Positions 16,113 to 23,894 of a stretch of DNA of 64,000 nt are shown here, piece after piece; positions within the stretch are counted from its first letter, which is position 1; every line of letters begins with the position of its first letter. The position numbers and the translations under genes are program-made. The stretch is from positions 62,001-126,000 of the forward strand of contig CABIZD010000002.1 of NCBI GenBank assembly GCA_902363125.1, in the 5' to 3' direction. Under the pieces are notes generated by a model. That model did not search any database. It saw only the letters and a program-made list of their open reading frames with translations, and was not told the DNA's origin. Origin of the DNA: Coriobacteriaceae bacterium (GTDB lineage: Bacteria > Actinomycetota > Coriobacteriia > Coriobacteriales > Coriobacteriaceae).

Positions 16113-19100
16113 ATGCTTGATCGCCGTTCGTTACTTGTTGCCGGAGCGTCCTCGCTAGCGAGCATCATGTTGCCTCGCGTGCCGGGAAGCGAAAATGCCT
16201 TCCTGCTGCCGTTCGCGCCCACCGAAGCCTATGCCGACGAAAAAGACCCCTTCAGGGTGCTCGTTCTCTCGCGCACCATGTTTGGTGTGGTCGTGGTCGA
16301 CGTCGCCAACAAGAATACGCCTATCGCAGGTGCCAAGGTCACGCTCACGTCGCGCTACGCCGCAGGCAAGCAGCTCGCCGCCACGACCGATGAAGAAGGC
16401 ACGGCCATCTTTGAGGTCGCCCCTCTTTCGGAAGGTTACGTAGACGAGGCAACGCTCCTCGACGCATACGACTTTAACGGCGGCATCTCCATTAGCATGG
16501 CAGGCTACCGCGATGTCGAGATTCCCCTTGCGCGTATCCAGGGCGGCACCGCCATAACCGCACCCACACGTCCGCTCTCCGATGGCGAGCCGTACTTCCG
16601 CCAGCTCACGTTCGACGAATGGGACATCCAGTACGCCGACGCCACGTTTATGGCAATGCCAGCGGACGAAGCAGCAAACGACCAGCCCGATACGCACTCA
16701 TTTACCGTGCAGGCACATCTGCCACAGGGCGGACAGGCAACGCTGCGCATCAACAAAGTGACGCCTGCCGCAGGCAGCTCACACGAAACCGTCACGCAGA
16801 TCGGCCAGATCAAGGCCAGCGCATCGGGCGCGGATAATCTGGCGACGTTCACACTCGAAGACAAGTTCCTCGATGCAGCGTCGGGCCTTCTGGAAGAAGG
16901 ATGCAAGTTGCGCTTTGTCCTCGACTACCAGGGCAAGACCTACACACTCTCCTCCCCCATGGCCGTTGTCACTGCGCCGGCCGCAAAGGCAGAATCGGGC
17001 TCGACCACTATCGTCCCCACTACCATGGACCAAGAGATCACTCCGTTTGATTTCCCCGCGGCGTTTCCCGGCATCGGCGGCAATAAGTTCACGTGCTGGA
17101 TGCCCACATTTCCGATCCTCTTCGATTTCTCGTTTGCTGGATACGTGCTGTTTGGCGGAGGATACAAACCAGCCAGCTATATGAACGATTCGGGCAATCC
17201 GGATCCGGAGTACTGGAAGAAGTCGCCGCGCGAGTCGGGCGCCAAGCAGGCAAACCGCTACCTCGACGAGATGGAGGGGAAGTGGAATCAGTACAAGAGT
17301 ATGAGTGCCGGTTCGGGCACCGATCCAAGAAACACCAAGCTCCTTCGCCACCATTGCACGCCGCTGTTCACGATGGATATCGCCACACAGCTGTACGGCT
17401 CGCTCGCCTACGATTGGGTGGGCAAAACCTGGGGTAACAACAACGACCCCGCATACGGCAATATTAAGGCCCTCTTCCAGGTAAGAACCGACCTCAATTG
17501 GACCGAACAGTTTACCCTAGGACCGGTGCCATTTTTCCTAAACGTCAACCCCTGGGTGCTGGCAAAACTGGCGCTCGCCGTGGGCGCCCACACGCACGGT
17601 AGCGGCGCAGCGTTTTTTAAAAACATTTCGCTTGACTATTCAAACACGTCGGGCTCGTTCACCATCCAGATCGGGCTTGCCGTCACCTTTGGCGCCGGCG
17701 TTGCAGGCGTCGCTTCGTCTGCCGTGCGCGGCGCCGCATCCCTCACGCTGTTCATTGGGTACGAGAAGGCAGATGGACACCAGCTTCCGCGGCTGCGTGT
17801 AGGTGCAGACGTCGATGTCGATGTGATACTCCAGTTCGTAATGTTCAAGTGGACCACCAAGGCTTGGTCGGGGTCGTGGCCCACACTCATCGATTCGTGG
17901 AATATGTCGGTGAACAATGGCGACCAGTATGTGCTCCAACGCTCTGAGCTGGCATTGGGTGGAGATACGCCTTATACGCTGGATGCCTGCTTCAGCTCGG
18001 CCGGCAACATTGAGGCGGGCGGCGTGCCGCAATTTATCGCATCGGCCACCATCGTCACCAACGCCGAGTTGCTCGCACGCGCCGAAGTTAAGGCCACTGC
18101 CGTAAACGCCGCGCCTGTCGTGCGCGATTGGGATCAAGCGGTCACGCGCATTGAGCTCGAGGCGGATGCAGAAAGCGACGACACGGGACAGGTTGAGCAT
18201 TTCGTCCACGCACTGATGCAAAACGACGAAAACGCCGCGCCGATGTACGAGTACACCTATATCGGCCAGGCGACGAACGCCGTTGCGGACCCCAACGCCA
18301 ATTCTGCCGACGTGTCGGAGGACGAGCGTGGCGGCATAAAACCCTCGAGCGACAACGTGCTGTTTACCGGCGTGCTCAGCGAAGCTCACATGAAGCTGGC
18401 AATGATTGCCGACGTAGAATGCCTGTTCCGCATCGCCTCGGTGCGCTACGGCGACAATGGCCGCTCGCGCCTAGTGGTGCACACAAAGGCAAACGACACG
18501 TGGTCCGCTCCCACGCCCGTGGACTTCCCCCTTGGGTTTGGCGAGGGCGACGTGGAGCGCGACGGCATATACGATTACGACTTCGACGTGGTGGAATATA
18601 CGGACGGAAGAGGAAACCAGGACGCCTACGTGTTGCTGGTCTCGGGCGAGCGCCCCGCCGGCGACAACACCCTTTTCGATACGGCGAGCACATCCGGCAT
18701 ACTGTCCGTTGTGCGCCTGAGCATAAGCAACGACGGAGTTCGCGTGATATCGCACACGTCGTGGCGCAGCATCTCGCGCGGCCGCCTTCAGGAGGATGGC
18801 TACCATTGCCTGCAGTGCCCACGCATCACGGTGGGCAAGACGCTGGTCGACGGACGCCTGTCGGGTGCTTACCTCCACCGTCGCGGAACCACCGCAGAAA
18901 AGGCGCTCGGCAGCGAGGCCGAGGTTGCGCTGGAATGCTTTACCCTGTGGTCGGATGATTTGGGCGACAGCCTGACGTTCCGCCAAGTTCTTCGCTTTCC
19001 GCAGGCACCGTCGAGTATCGAGCTGAGCGAGCCCGAGAATATCAACGGCAAAATGGTGGTGCCCGTTGCGTACGAGACCGCAGACGGTTGCGGCTGCGCA

Positions 19101-20480
19101 TCGTACGCCGTGATCGGCCAGTCCATTGCGGGCTGGGGCGTTATGCCACCAGACGCCACGGTGCCCCATGCGGTGCCGTGGCCACAACATTCGGGCTTTT
19201 TGGCCACCGTCAACGAGCAACTGCAGCATATTACTTGGACGCGAGGCGCATCGGCATTTGCAACGCAGCCCGTGGGTGCCGCAGGCTGTGGCCCGGCATC
19301 GTTTAGCGTAAGCAACAACGGCAGGTGCGCGCTCTATGTAGAGAACACCGATGGCAAGGTGGGGCAAACCTACGACGAAGAAGGCAACCCGGTAGCAGTG
19401 ATGGGCAAGCACTTCCGCATCTTCGCCAGCACCTTGGCAGGCGATCTGTTCACGGAGCCGTTCGTGATGTGCGAGCTGGACCATCCCGTCGATCAGATAA
19501 CGACATTTTTGACGTCGGGAGGCATGCTCTCCGCGCTCGCCACGCACATTGTGAGCGCGGAGAAGAGTGAGGCAGAGCTGCACGGCATCGAAGTGCCTCT
19601 GGTGGCGTGTGCCACTCCGACGGGCGCGGTCGCTACCTCAGGCGCGGTGGTGCCCGGAGCAGCAGGCGAATCCTTCATGGTCACGGTGCGAAACGACGGC
19701 AACACTTTGCTGACTGCCGGCACGATCGATCTGTACCGAGAGGGCTCCAGCCAACCGTTCTCCAGCGCATCCATCGGATTCGGAGCGAACGCACGCACGG
19801 CATCGATCTACGATCCAGAGCTTGCCGAAGATGCTTCGGCCAACGACATGGCACACGTGAAGTACGCGCTCGAGACGCTGGGCGCACGTTTTACAACGCA
19901 CCCGCTGGTTGCCGACAACGGCAACGCCGTGCTGGCACCGGGTTGCACGGCACAGTTCCGCATAAGCTTCGCCATCCCCGAGAGCTGGAGCGACGAAGTG
20001 GGCAAACGCGTCACGCTGTATGCGAAGGCGCGTAATCTGGTGGCGCTCGATCCCGTAACGCTCGAGGAGATCCGACCGGGCGCAAACTCGGCGCTGAGTG
20101 CCGTTCTGCACGAGTTTCATGTGCCCGACGCGGCATGCGAACGCTCAGAAGTGCAGGTCGGCGTATGCGACAGCGCGGATACGACAGGACTTCACGACGC
20201 CCCGATGACAGCAGACGGCGATGGTGGCTCGAGTGGCAGCGGTACTGACGAGGGCGGCGGCTCCGGCGGAAGCAGCTCCGGCAGCGGCAAGGACCACGGC
20301 AATAACAAGCGCTCCGGAAAAGCGGGCGCGCTTGCGGGCACGGGCGATGTCAACGCTCCCCTTACGGTAGCCGCTGCAGCACTCGCCGCGGCAGGCGCCG
20401 GCCTCGTCGCCTACAGCGCCCGCCGCACGGCATTCGAAAAAGACACCGCCGATGAGGTCAATTCGGATGAGCCTCGCTAG
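16113..20480 (+). CDS. Giant sortase-anchored surface protein (LAGTG)
   Basis: The 1455-residue protein begins LDRRSLLVAGASSLASI, a twin-arginine-like signal, then a beta-sandwich segment (AGAKVTLTSRYAAG, residues about 75-95) like carboxypeptidase regulatory domains. The long middle has no enzyme motif I recognise; parts read like beta-propeller repeats (residues about 750-1150). A Gly/Ser linker near 1370-1400 leads to LAGTG (about residue 1407), a hydrophobic helix and ARR, i.e. a variant LPxTG wall anchor. GGGAG precedes ATG 16113. Likely exposed and wall-linked; binding partner unknown. The upstream LuxR gene may control it. Confidence 0.82.
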   Translation: MLDRRSLLVAGASSLASIMLPRVPGSENAFLLPFAPTEAYADEKDPFRVLVLSRTMFGVVVVDVANKNTPIAGAKVTLTSRYAAGKQLAATTDEEGTAIFEVAPLSEGYVDEATLLDAYDFNGGISISMAGYRDVEIPLARIQGGTAITAPTRPLSDGEPYFRQLTFDEWDIQYADATFMAMPADEAANDQPDTHSFTVQAHLPQGGQATLRINKVTPAAGSSHETVTQIGQIKASASGADNLATFTLEDKFLDAASGLLEEGCKLRFVLDYQGKTYTLSSPMAVVTAPAAKAESGSTTIVPTTMDQEITPFDFPAAFPGIGGNKFTCWMPTFPILFDFSFAGYVLFGGGYKPASYMNDSGNPDPEYWKKSPRESGAKQANRYLDEMEGKWNQYKSMSAGSGTDPRNTKLLRHHCTPLFTMDIATQLYGSLAYDWVGKTWGNNNDPAYGNIKALFQVRTDLNWTEQFTLGPVPFFLNVNPWVLAKLALAVGAHTHGSGAAFFKNISLDYSNTSGSFTIQIGLAVTFGAGVAGVASSAVRGAASLTLFIGYEKADGHQLPRLRVGADVDVDVILQFVMFKWTTKAWSGSWPTLIDSWNMSVNNGDQYVLQRSELALGGDTPYTLDACFSSAGNIEAGGVPQFIASATIVTNAELLARAEVKATAVNAAPVVRDWDQAVTRIELEADAESDDTGQVEHFVHALMQNDENAAPMYEYTYIGQATNAVADPNANSADVSEDERGGIKPSSDNVLFTGVLSEAHMKLAMIADVECLFRIASVRYGDNGRSRLVVHTKANDTWSAPTPVDFPLGFGEGDVERDGIYDYDFDVVEYTDGRGNQDAYVLLVSGERPAGDNTLFDTASTSGILSVVRLSISNDGVRVISHTSWRSISRGRLQEDGYHCLQCPRITVGKTLVDGRLSGAYLHRRGTTAEKALGSEAEVALECFTLWSDDLGDSLTFRQVLRFPQAPSSIELSEPENINGKMVVPVAYETADGCGCASYAVIGQSIAGWGVMPPDATVPHAVPWPQHSGFLATVNEQLQHITWTRGASAFATQPVGAAGCGPASFSVSNNGRCALYVENTDGKVGQTYDEEGNPVAVMGKHFRIFASTLAGDLFTEPFVMCELDHPVDQITTFLTSGGMLSALATHIVSAEKSEAELHGIEVPLVACATPTGAVATSGAVVPGAAGESFMVTVRNDGNTLLTAGTIDLYREGSSQPFSSASIGFGANARTASIYDPELAEDASANDMAHVKYALETLGARFTTHPLVADNGNAVLAPGCTAQFRISFAIPESWSDEVGKRVTLYAKARNLVALDPVTLEEIRPGANSALSAVLHEFHVPDAACERSEVQVGVCDSADTTGLHDAPMTADGDGGSSGSGTDEGGGSGGSSSGSGKDHGNNKRSGKAGALAGTGDVNAPLTVAAAALAAAGAGLVAYSARRTAFEKDTADEVNSDEPR

Positions 20481-20529
20481 CTCCTAGTTGCTTTTACGAG
20501 AGACGCCGACTCGGCTCATCGAACATCAA

Positions 20530-20565
20530 AATGGGCTGGTTCTGAATACCCAGAGCCAGCCCATT
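20530..20565. terminator. Bidirectional terminator hairpin
   Basis: AATGGGCTGGTTCTG (20530-20544) and CAGAGCCAGCCCATT (20551-20565) pair with one mismatch across a six-base loop, between the ends of two convergent genes. Confidence 0.8.
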
Positions 20566-20570
20566 ACGCA

Positions 20571-21155
20571 TTAAATGTGGTCAGATGAGTCGAGTTCTGC
20601 CTCGATCTTGGCGCGACGCTTTTTCGCCGAGAAAAACGTTGCGCACAGGACAGCAAACGTGGCCGCGAAAATCGTCGCACCGCAGAACACGCCCGTGGCC
20701 AGGTTCGCCAACCAAAAGACGCTTTCGAGCGGTACGATCTGCGCCTCAGCGATACAGCGCATTGCGGCAATAACAAGCGCGAACGCGGCGCCGCTAAGAC
20801 CGCTGACAAGCAGGAAATATCCAACAGGAAGATGCTCGGTTTGCCCAAAACGATTGGTATCGACATAGCCCTTCCGCGTTTGCAGTCCTGCGCAAATCAA
20901 CATCACGAGAACGAGCCACAAATACATGGCTGCCTCGAACGGCGTTGCAAAGCCGTGCGGCATTTCACTGGCGTCGCTGTGAACCCACGCAACCTGTCGA
21001 GCTATAAACTGGTAGAAAAAGATCATCAACATGCCAAACGAAAGCAGCACGAAACCAATCTTGTAGATCTTCGCGTTCTCAGCCTCCAGGCGTTCATCCT
21101 TTGGGCCGGCATATTCACGCCACTTTTGCACGAGTTTCAGATCTTCATATTTCAT
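20571..21155 (-). CDS. Four-helix membrane protein (DUF6773-like)
   Basis: The 194-residue product starts with a charged segment (MKYEDLKLVQKWREYAG, then DERLEAENAKIYKIGF) and has four hydrophobic helices (around residues 33-52, 72-90, 112-132, 143-172) and a basic/acidic tail. Its length, layout and placement ten bases after an XRE regulator match DUF6773 proteins; I hold that name with moderate confidence. These pairs resemble regulator/membrane-target modules in Firmicutes and Coriobacteria. Function is unknown. Confidence 0.7.
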   Translation of the reverse strand: MKYEDLKLVQKWREYAGPKDERLEAENAKIYKIGFVLLSFGMLMIFFYQFIARQVAWVHSDASEMPHGFATPFEAAMYLWLVLVMLICAGLQTRKGYVDTNRFGQTEHLPVGYFLLVSGLSGAAFALVIAAMRCIAEAQIVPLESVFWLANLATGVFCGATIFAATFAVLCATFFSAKKRRAKIEAELDSSDHI

Positions 21156-21164
21156 AGTGAACTC

Positions 21165-21395
21165 CTAAAGAGTATTAGGGTCGGCGTCGGTTTCGTCTTC
21201 CCAAAACAAGTCGTTCAACGTAACGCACAGCGCCTTACAGATTGCCACGCACAAATTGAGCGTGGGGTTGTAGCCGCCCGCCTCGATAAGGCCGATGGTT
21301 TGGCGCGTAACGTCCACGGCTTGAGCTAAGTCAGCTTGCGAAAGGCCAGCCGCCGCGCGTGCCGCCTTCATGCGGAGGTTCTTTTTGCCCGGCAT
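21165..21395 (-). CDS. XRE-family regulator, short (76 aa)
   Basis: A single helix-turn-helix domain: AARAAAGLSQADLAQAVDVTRQTIGLIE, then YNPTLNLCVAICKAL. This compact type (about 70 residues, ending in NDLFWED) usually represses its own operon with a membrane-protein partner. AAAGGA lies close before ATG 21395. It heads the two-gene operon with the four-helix membrane protein. A dyad with ATATCTGTC half-sites lies upstream. Confidence 0.88.
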   Translation of the reverse strand: MPGKKNLRMKAARAAAGLSQADLAQAVDVTRQTIGLIEAGGYNPTLNLCVAICKALCVTLNDLFWEDETDADPNTL

Positions 21396-21416
21396 GGAGT
21401 TCCTTTCGTAAATGTG

Positions 21417-21483
21417 GACAGATATCCGTTGCAACATGACAGAAATATATTGCATCCTTCACAAGATGTCAACTATATCTGTC
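21417..21483. promoter_or_regulatory. Dyad upstream of the XRE gene
   Basis: GACAGATAT (21417-21425) and ATATCTGTC (21475-21483) are exact inverted copies 49 bp apart; between them TGACAGAAATATAT and ACAAGATGTCA add related half-sites. Candidate operator for the XRE protein. Confidence 0.5.
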
Positions 21484-21544
21484 ATTATAGAAACCATGTT
21501 CGCCATCGCCATGTGGACATAACAATTTCGATTCGCTATTCAAA

Positions 21545-21583
21545 CTTACTCGGACAGAACCGACTCGGTTTTGTCCGGGTAAG
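21545..21583. repeat. Long hairpin, 19-bp stem
   Basis: The arms 21545-21563 and 21565-21583 (CTTACTCGGACAG... and ...TTTTGTCCGGGTAAG) pair along 19 positions if G-T pairs are allowed, with C21564 at the centre. It is not next to a gene end, so it is more likely a structured leader or protein-binding palindrome than a plain terminator. Confidence 0.6.
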
Positions 21584-21737
21584 ATTGGGCATCCGCGAAC
21601 TCATCGAATTTCTGAATCGTGTCACCCATAATCGTTCGATTTTGTTTAGTAAAACTAGGTCCCTATTAAATAAAATTCGTTTGTATCCAAATTTGTTTAA
21701 CAATGCCGCGCTACCACTAAACACTATACACGTTAAT

Positions 21738-21753
21738 TCGAACGATTGTTCGA
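21738..21753. promoter_or_regulatory. LexA (SOS) box upstream of topoisomerase operon
   Basis: TCGAACGATTGTTCGA fits the actinobacterial LexA consensus TCGAAC-N4-GTTCGA at every fixed position. It lies about 100 bp before the first topoisomerase gene, so that operon may be damage-inducible. Confidence 0.7.
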
Positions 21754-21851
21754 TGGATTTCGTGTTGGTTGGAATCGCCTATGGGCCGGGCTATGCTACC
21801 TTGACTATCTATATGACTTAAACGCAGCAAAGGAGCATCGAGAGAGCGCGC

Positions 21852-23849
21852 ATGGCAAAAAACACCGCAAACTATGGTAACGACAGTATTCGTCAGCTCA
21901 AGGACGAGGAGCGCGTACGCCTGCGCCCCGCCGTCATCTTTGGCTCGGACGGGCTCGACGGCTGCGCGCATGCCGCCTTCGAGATCCTGTCCAACGCCGT
22001 TGACGAGGCGCGCCAGGGCTACGGCAAGCTCATCACCCTCACCGCCTTTCGCGATGGCTCTATTCAGGTAGAGGACAACGGCCGCGGCTGCCCGCTCGAC
22101 TGGAACCCTTCCGAAAAGCGCTTTAACTGGGAGCTCGTCTTCTGCGAGCTCTACGCCGGCGGCAAGTACAACAACAACCAGGGCGGCGACTACGACTTCT
22201 CGCTCGGTACCAATGGCCTGGGTTCGTGCGCGACCCAGTACGCCTCCGAATACATGGACGTCACGGTTTGGCGTGACGGCAACAAGTACTCCCTGCACTT
22301 TAAGAAGGGCAAGGTCGTCGGCGCCAAAAAGAAGGCGCTCGAGATTGAGCCCAGCGACGAGAACCGCACCGGCACCACCATCAAGTGGCGCCCCGATCTT
22401 GAGGTCTTTACCTCGATCAGTATTCCCCACGAGTGGTATCGCGAGACCATGCGCCGCCAGGCCGTGGTCAACGCCAACGTTACCTTCCGCCTGCGCATCG
22501 AGGGCGACGATGGCGAGTTTTCCGAAGAGGACTTTTGCTACCCCAAGGGCATCGAGGACTATGTGCTCGAGAAGGTCGGTGCCGACTACCTCACCGAGCC
22601 CTTCTTTATCGAGGCCGACCGCCGCGGTCGCGACCGCGAGGACCTGCCCGACTACAACGTAAAGATCACCGCGTGCATGTGCTTCTCGCGCACTTTCATG
22701 ATGCAGGAGTACTACCACAACTCATCGTGGCTCGAGAACGGCGGCTCGCCCGAGAAGGCGGCCCGTAACGCTCTGACCAGCGCCATCGATGCCTACATCA
22801 AGCAACAGGGCAAGTACAACAAAAACGAGAGCGGCATCAAATGGCAGGACGTCCAGGACTGCCTCGTACTGGTGACCAACTGCTTCTCCACCCAGACGTC
22901 CTACGAAAACCAGACCAAGAAGGCCATCAATAACCGCTTTATCCAGCAGGCCATGACTGCCTTCTTTAAGGAGCGCCTCTCGACCTACTTGATCGAGAAC
23001 AAGGACGCCGCCAACAAGATCATGGAGCAGGTGCTCATCAACAAGCGCTCGCGCGAGAACGCCGAGAAGACGCGCCAGAGCATCAAGACCAACCTGCAGC
23101 AGAAGACCGACATGGCCAACCGCGTGCAGAAGTTCATCGACTGCCGCTCCAAGGACAAGAGCCGCCGCGAGATCTACATCGTAGAGGGCGACTCGGCAGC
23201 AGGCGCCATTCGCACGTCGCGCGATGCCGAGTTCCAGGGCGTTATGCCCGTCCGCGGTAAGATCCTCAACTGCCTAAAGGAAGATTATCCGCGCATCTTT
23301 AAGTCCGACATCATCATGGACCTCATGCGCGTGCTGGGCTGCGGCGTGGAAATCAAGGACAAGCGCATCAAGAACCTTGGCGCCTTTGACCTGGACAACC
23401 TCAACTGGAACAAGGTCATCATCTGTACGGACGCCGACGTCGACGGTTACCACATCCGCACGCTCGTACTCACCATGCTCTATCGCCTGGTGCCCACGCT
23501 TATCGACGAGGGCTACGTGTATATCGCCGAGTCGCCGCTTTACGAGATCAACTGCAAAGAGAAGACCTACTTTGCCTACACCGAGCTCGAGAAAAACGGC
23601 ATCCTCAAGGAGATCGGCGACCAGAAGTGCTCGATCAACCGCTCCAAGGGTCTTGGTGAGAACGATCCGGACATGATGTGGCTCACCACCATGAACCCCG
23701 AGACGCGTCGCCTGATCAAGGTGGAGCCCGAGGACGTCACCAAGATGGAGACCATGTTCAACCTGTTGCTGGGCAACGACGAGGCGGGCCGTAAGCGCCA
23801 TATCTCCGAGCACGGCAAGGAATACCTGGACCAGCTGGACCTGCAGTAG
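21852..23849 (+). CDS. Type IIA topoisomerase ATPase subunit (GyrB/ParE-like, non-canonical)
   Basis: The 665-residue subunit has a GHKL ATPase domain (EILSNAVDEARQGY with catalytic Glu, VEDNGRGCP, GTNGLGS, QTKKAINN) and a Toprim domain (VEGDSAAGAI, CTDADVDGYHIRTL), ending with KGLGE and a short tail. Canonical GyrB/ParE proteins have EGDSAGGSA where this has EGDSAAGAI, and this protein is otherwise clearly divergent, so it is probably the extra gyrase-like pair found in Clostridia and Coriobacteria rather than the main gyrase. It should pair with the subunit encoded 46 bp downstream. A LexA box lies upstream. Confidence 0.88.
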   Translation: MAKNTANYGNDSIRQLKDEERVRLRPAVIFGSDGLDGCAHAAFEILSNAVDEARQGYGKLITLTAFRDGSIQVEDNGRGCPLDWNPSEKRFNWELVFCELYAGGKYNNNQGGDYDFSLGTNGLGSCATQYASEYMDVTVWRDGNKYSLHFKKGKVVGAKKKALEIEPSDENRTGTTIKWRPDLEVFTSISIPHEWYRETMRRQAVVNANVTFRLRIEGDDGEFSEEDFCYPKGIEDYVLEKVGADYLTEPFFIEADRRGRDREDLPDYNVKITACMCFSRTFMMQEYYHNSSWLENGGSPEKAARNALTSAIDAYIKQQGKYNKNESGIKWQDVQDCLVLVTNCFSTQTSYENQTKKAINNRFIQQAMTAFFKERLSTYLIENKDAANKIMEQVLINKRSRENAEKTRQSIKTNLQQKTDMANRVQKFIDCRSKDKSRREIYIVEGDSAAGAIRTSRDAEFQGVMPVRGKILNCLKEDYPRIFKSDIIMDLMRVLGCGVEIKDKRIKNLGAFDLDNLNWNKVIICTDADVDGYHIRTLVLTMLYRLVPTLIDEGYVYIAESPLYEINCKEKTYFAYTELEKNGILKEIGDQKCSINRSKGLGENDPDMMWLTTMNPETRRLIKVEPEDVTKMETMFNLLLGNDEAGRKRHISEHGKEYLDQLDLQ

Positions 23850-23894
23850 CAGCAAATCGATAACGACGGCCCATAAGAAGTTCAAGAGGAAATC

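Larger units (their letters stand above)
21484..21851. other. AT-rich intergenic region before the topoisomerase operon
   Basis: About 370 bp without a credible gene, much richer in A+T than its surroundings. It contains a long hairpin (21545-21583), an A/T-rich stretch (21650-21720) and a LexA-type box (21738-21753). A short minus-strand frame (21536-21724) has no start signal and no recognisable product. Confidence 0.6.

Noticed and set aside
18471..19583. A 370-codon minus-strand frame inside the giant surface protein gene
   Set aside because: Antisense of a long clear coding sequence; no ribosome site or family features.
21536..21724. A 62-codon minus-strand frame in the AT-rich gap
   Set aside because: No start signal, part of it falls on a hairpin, and the product has no family resemblance.
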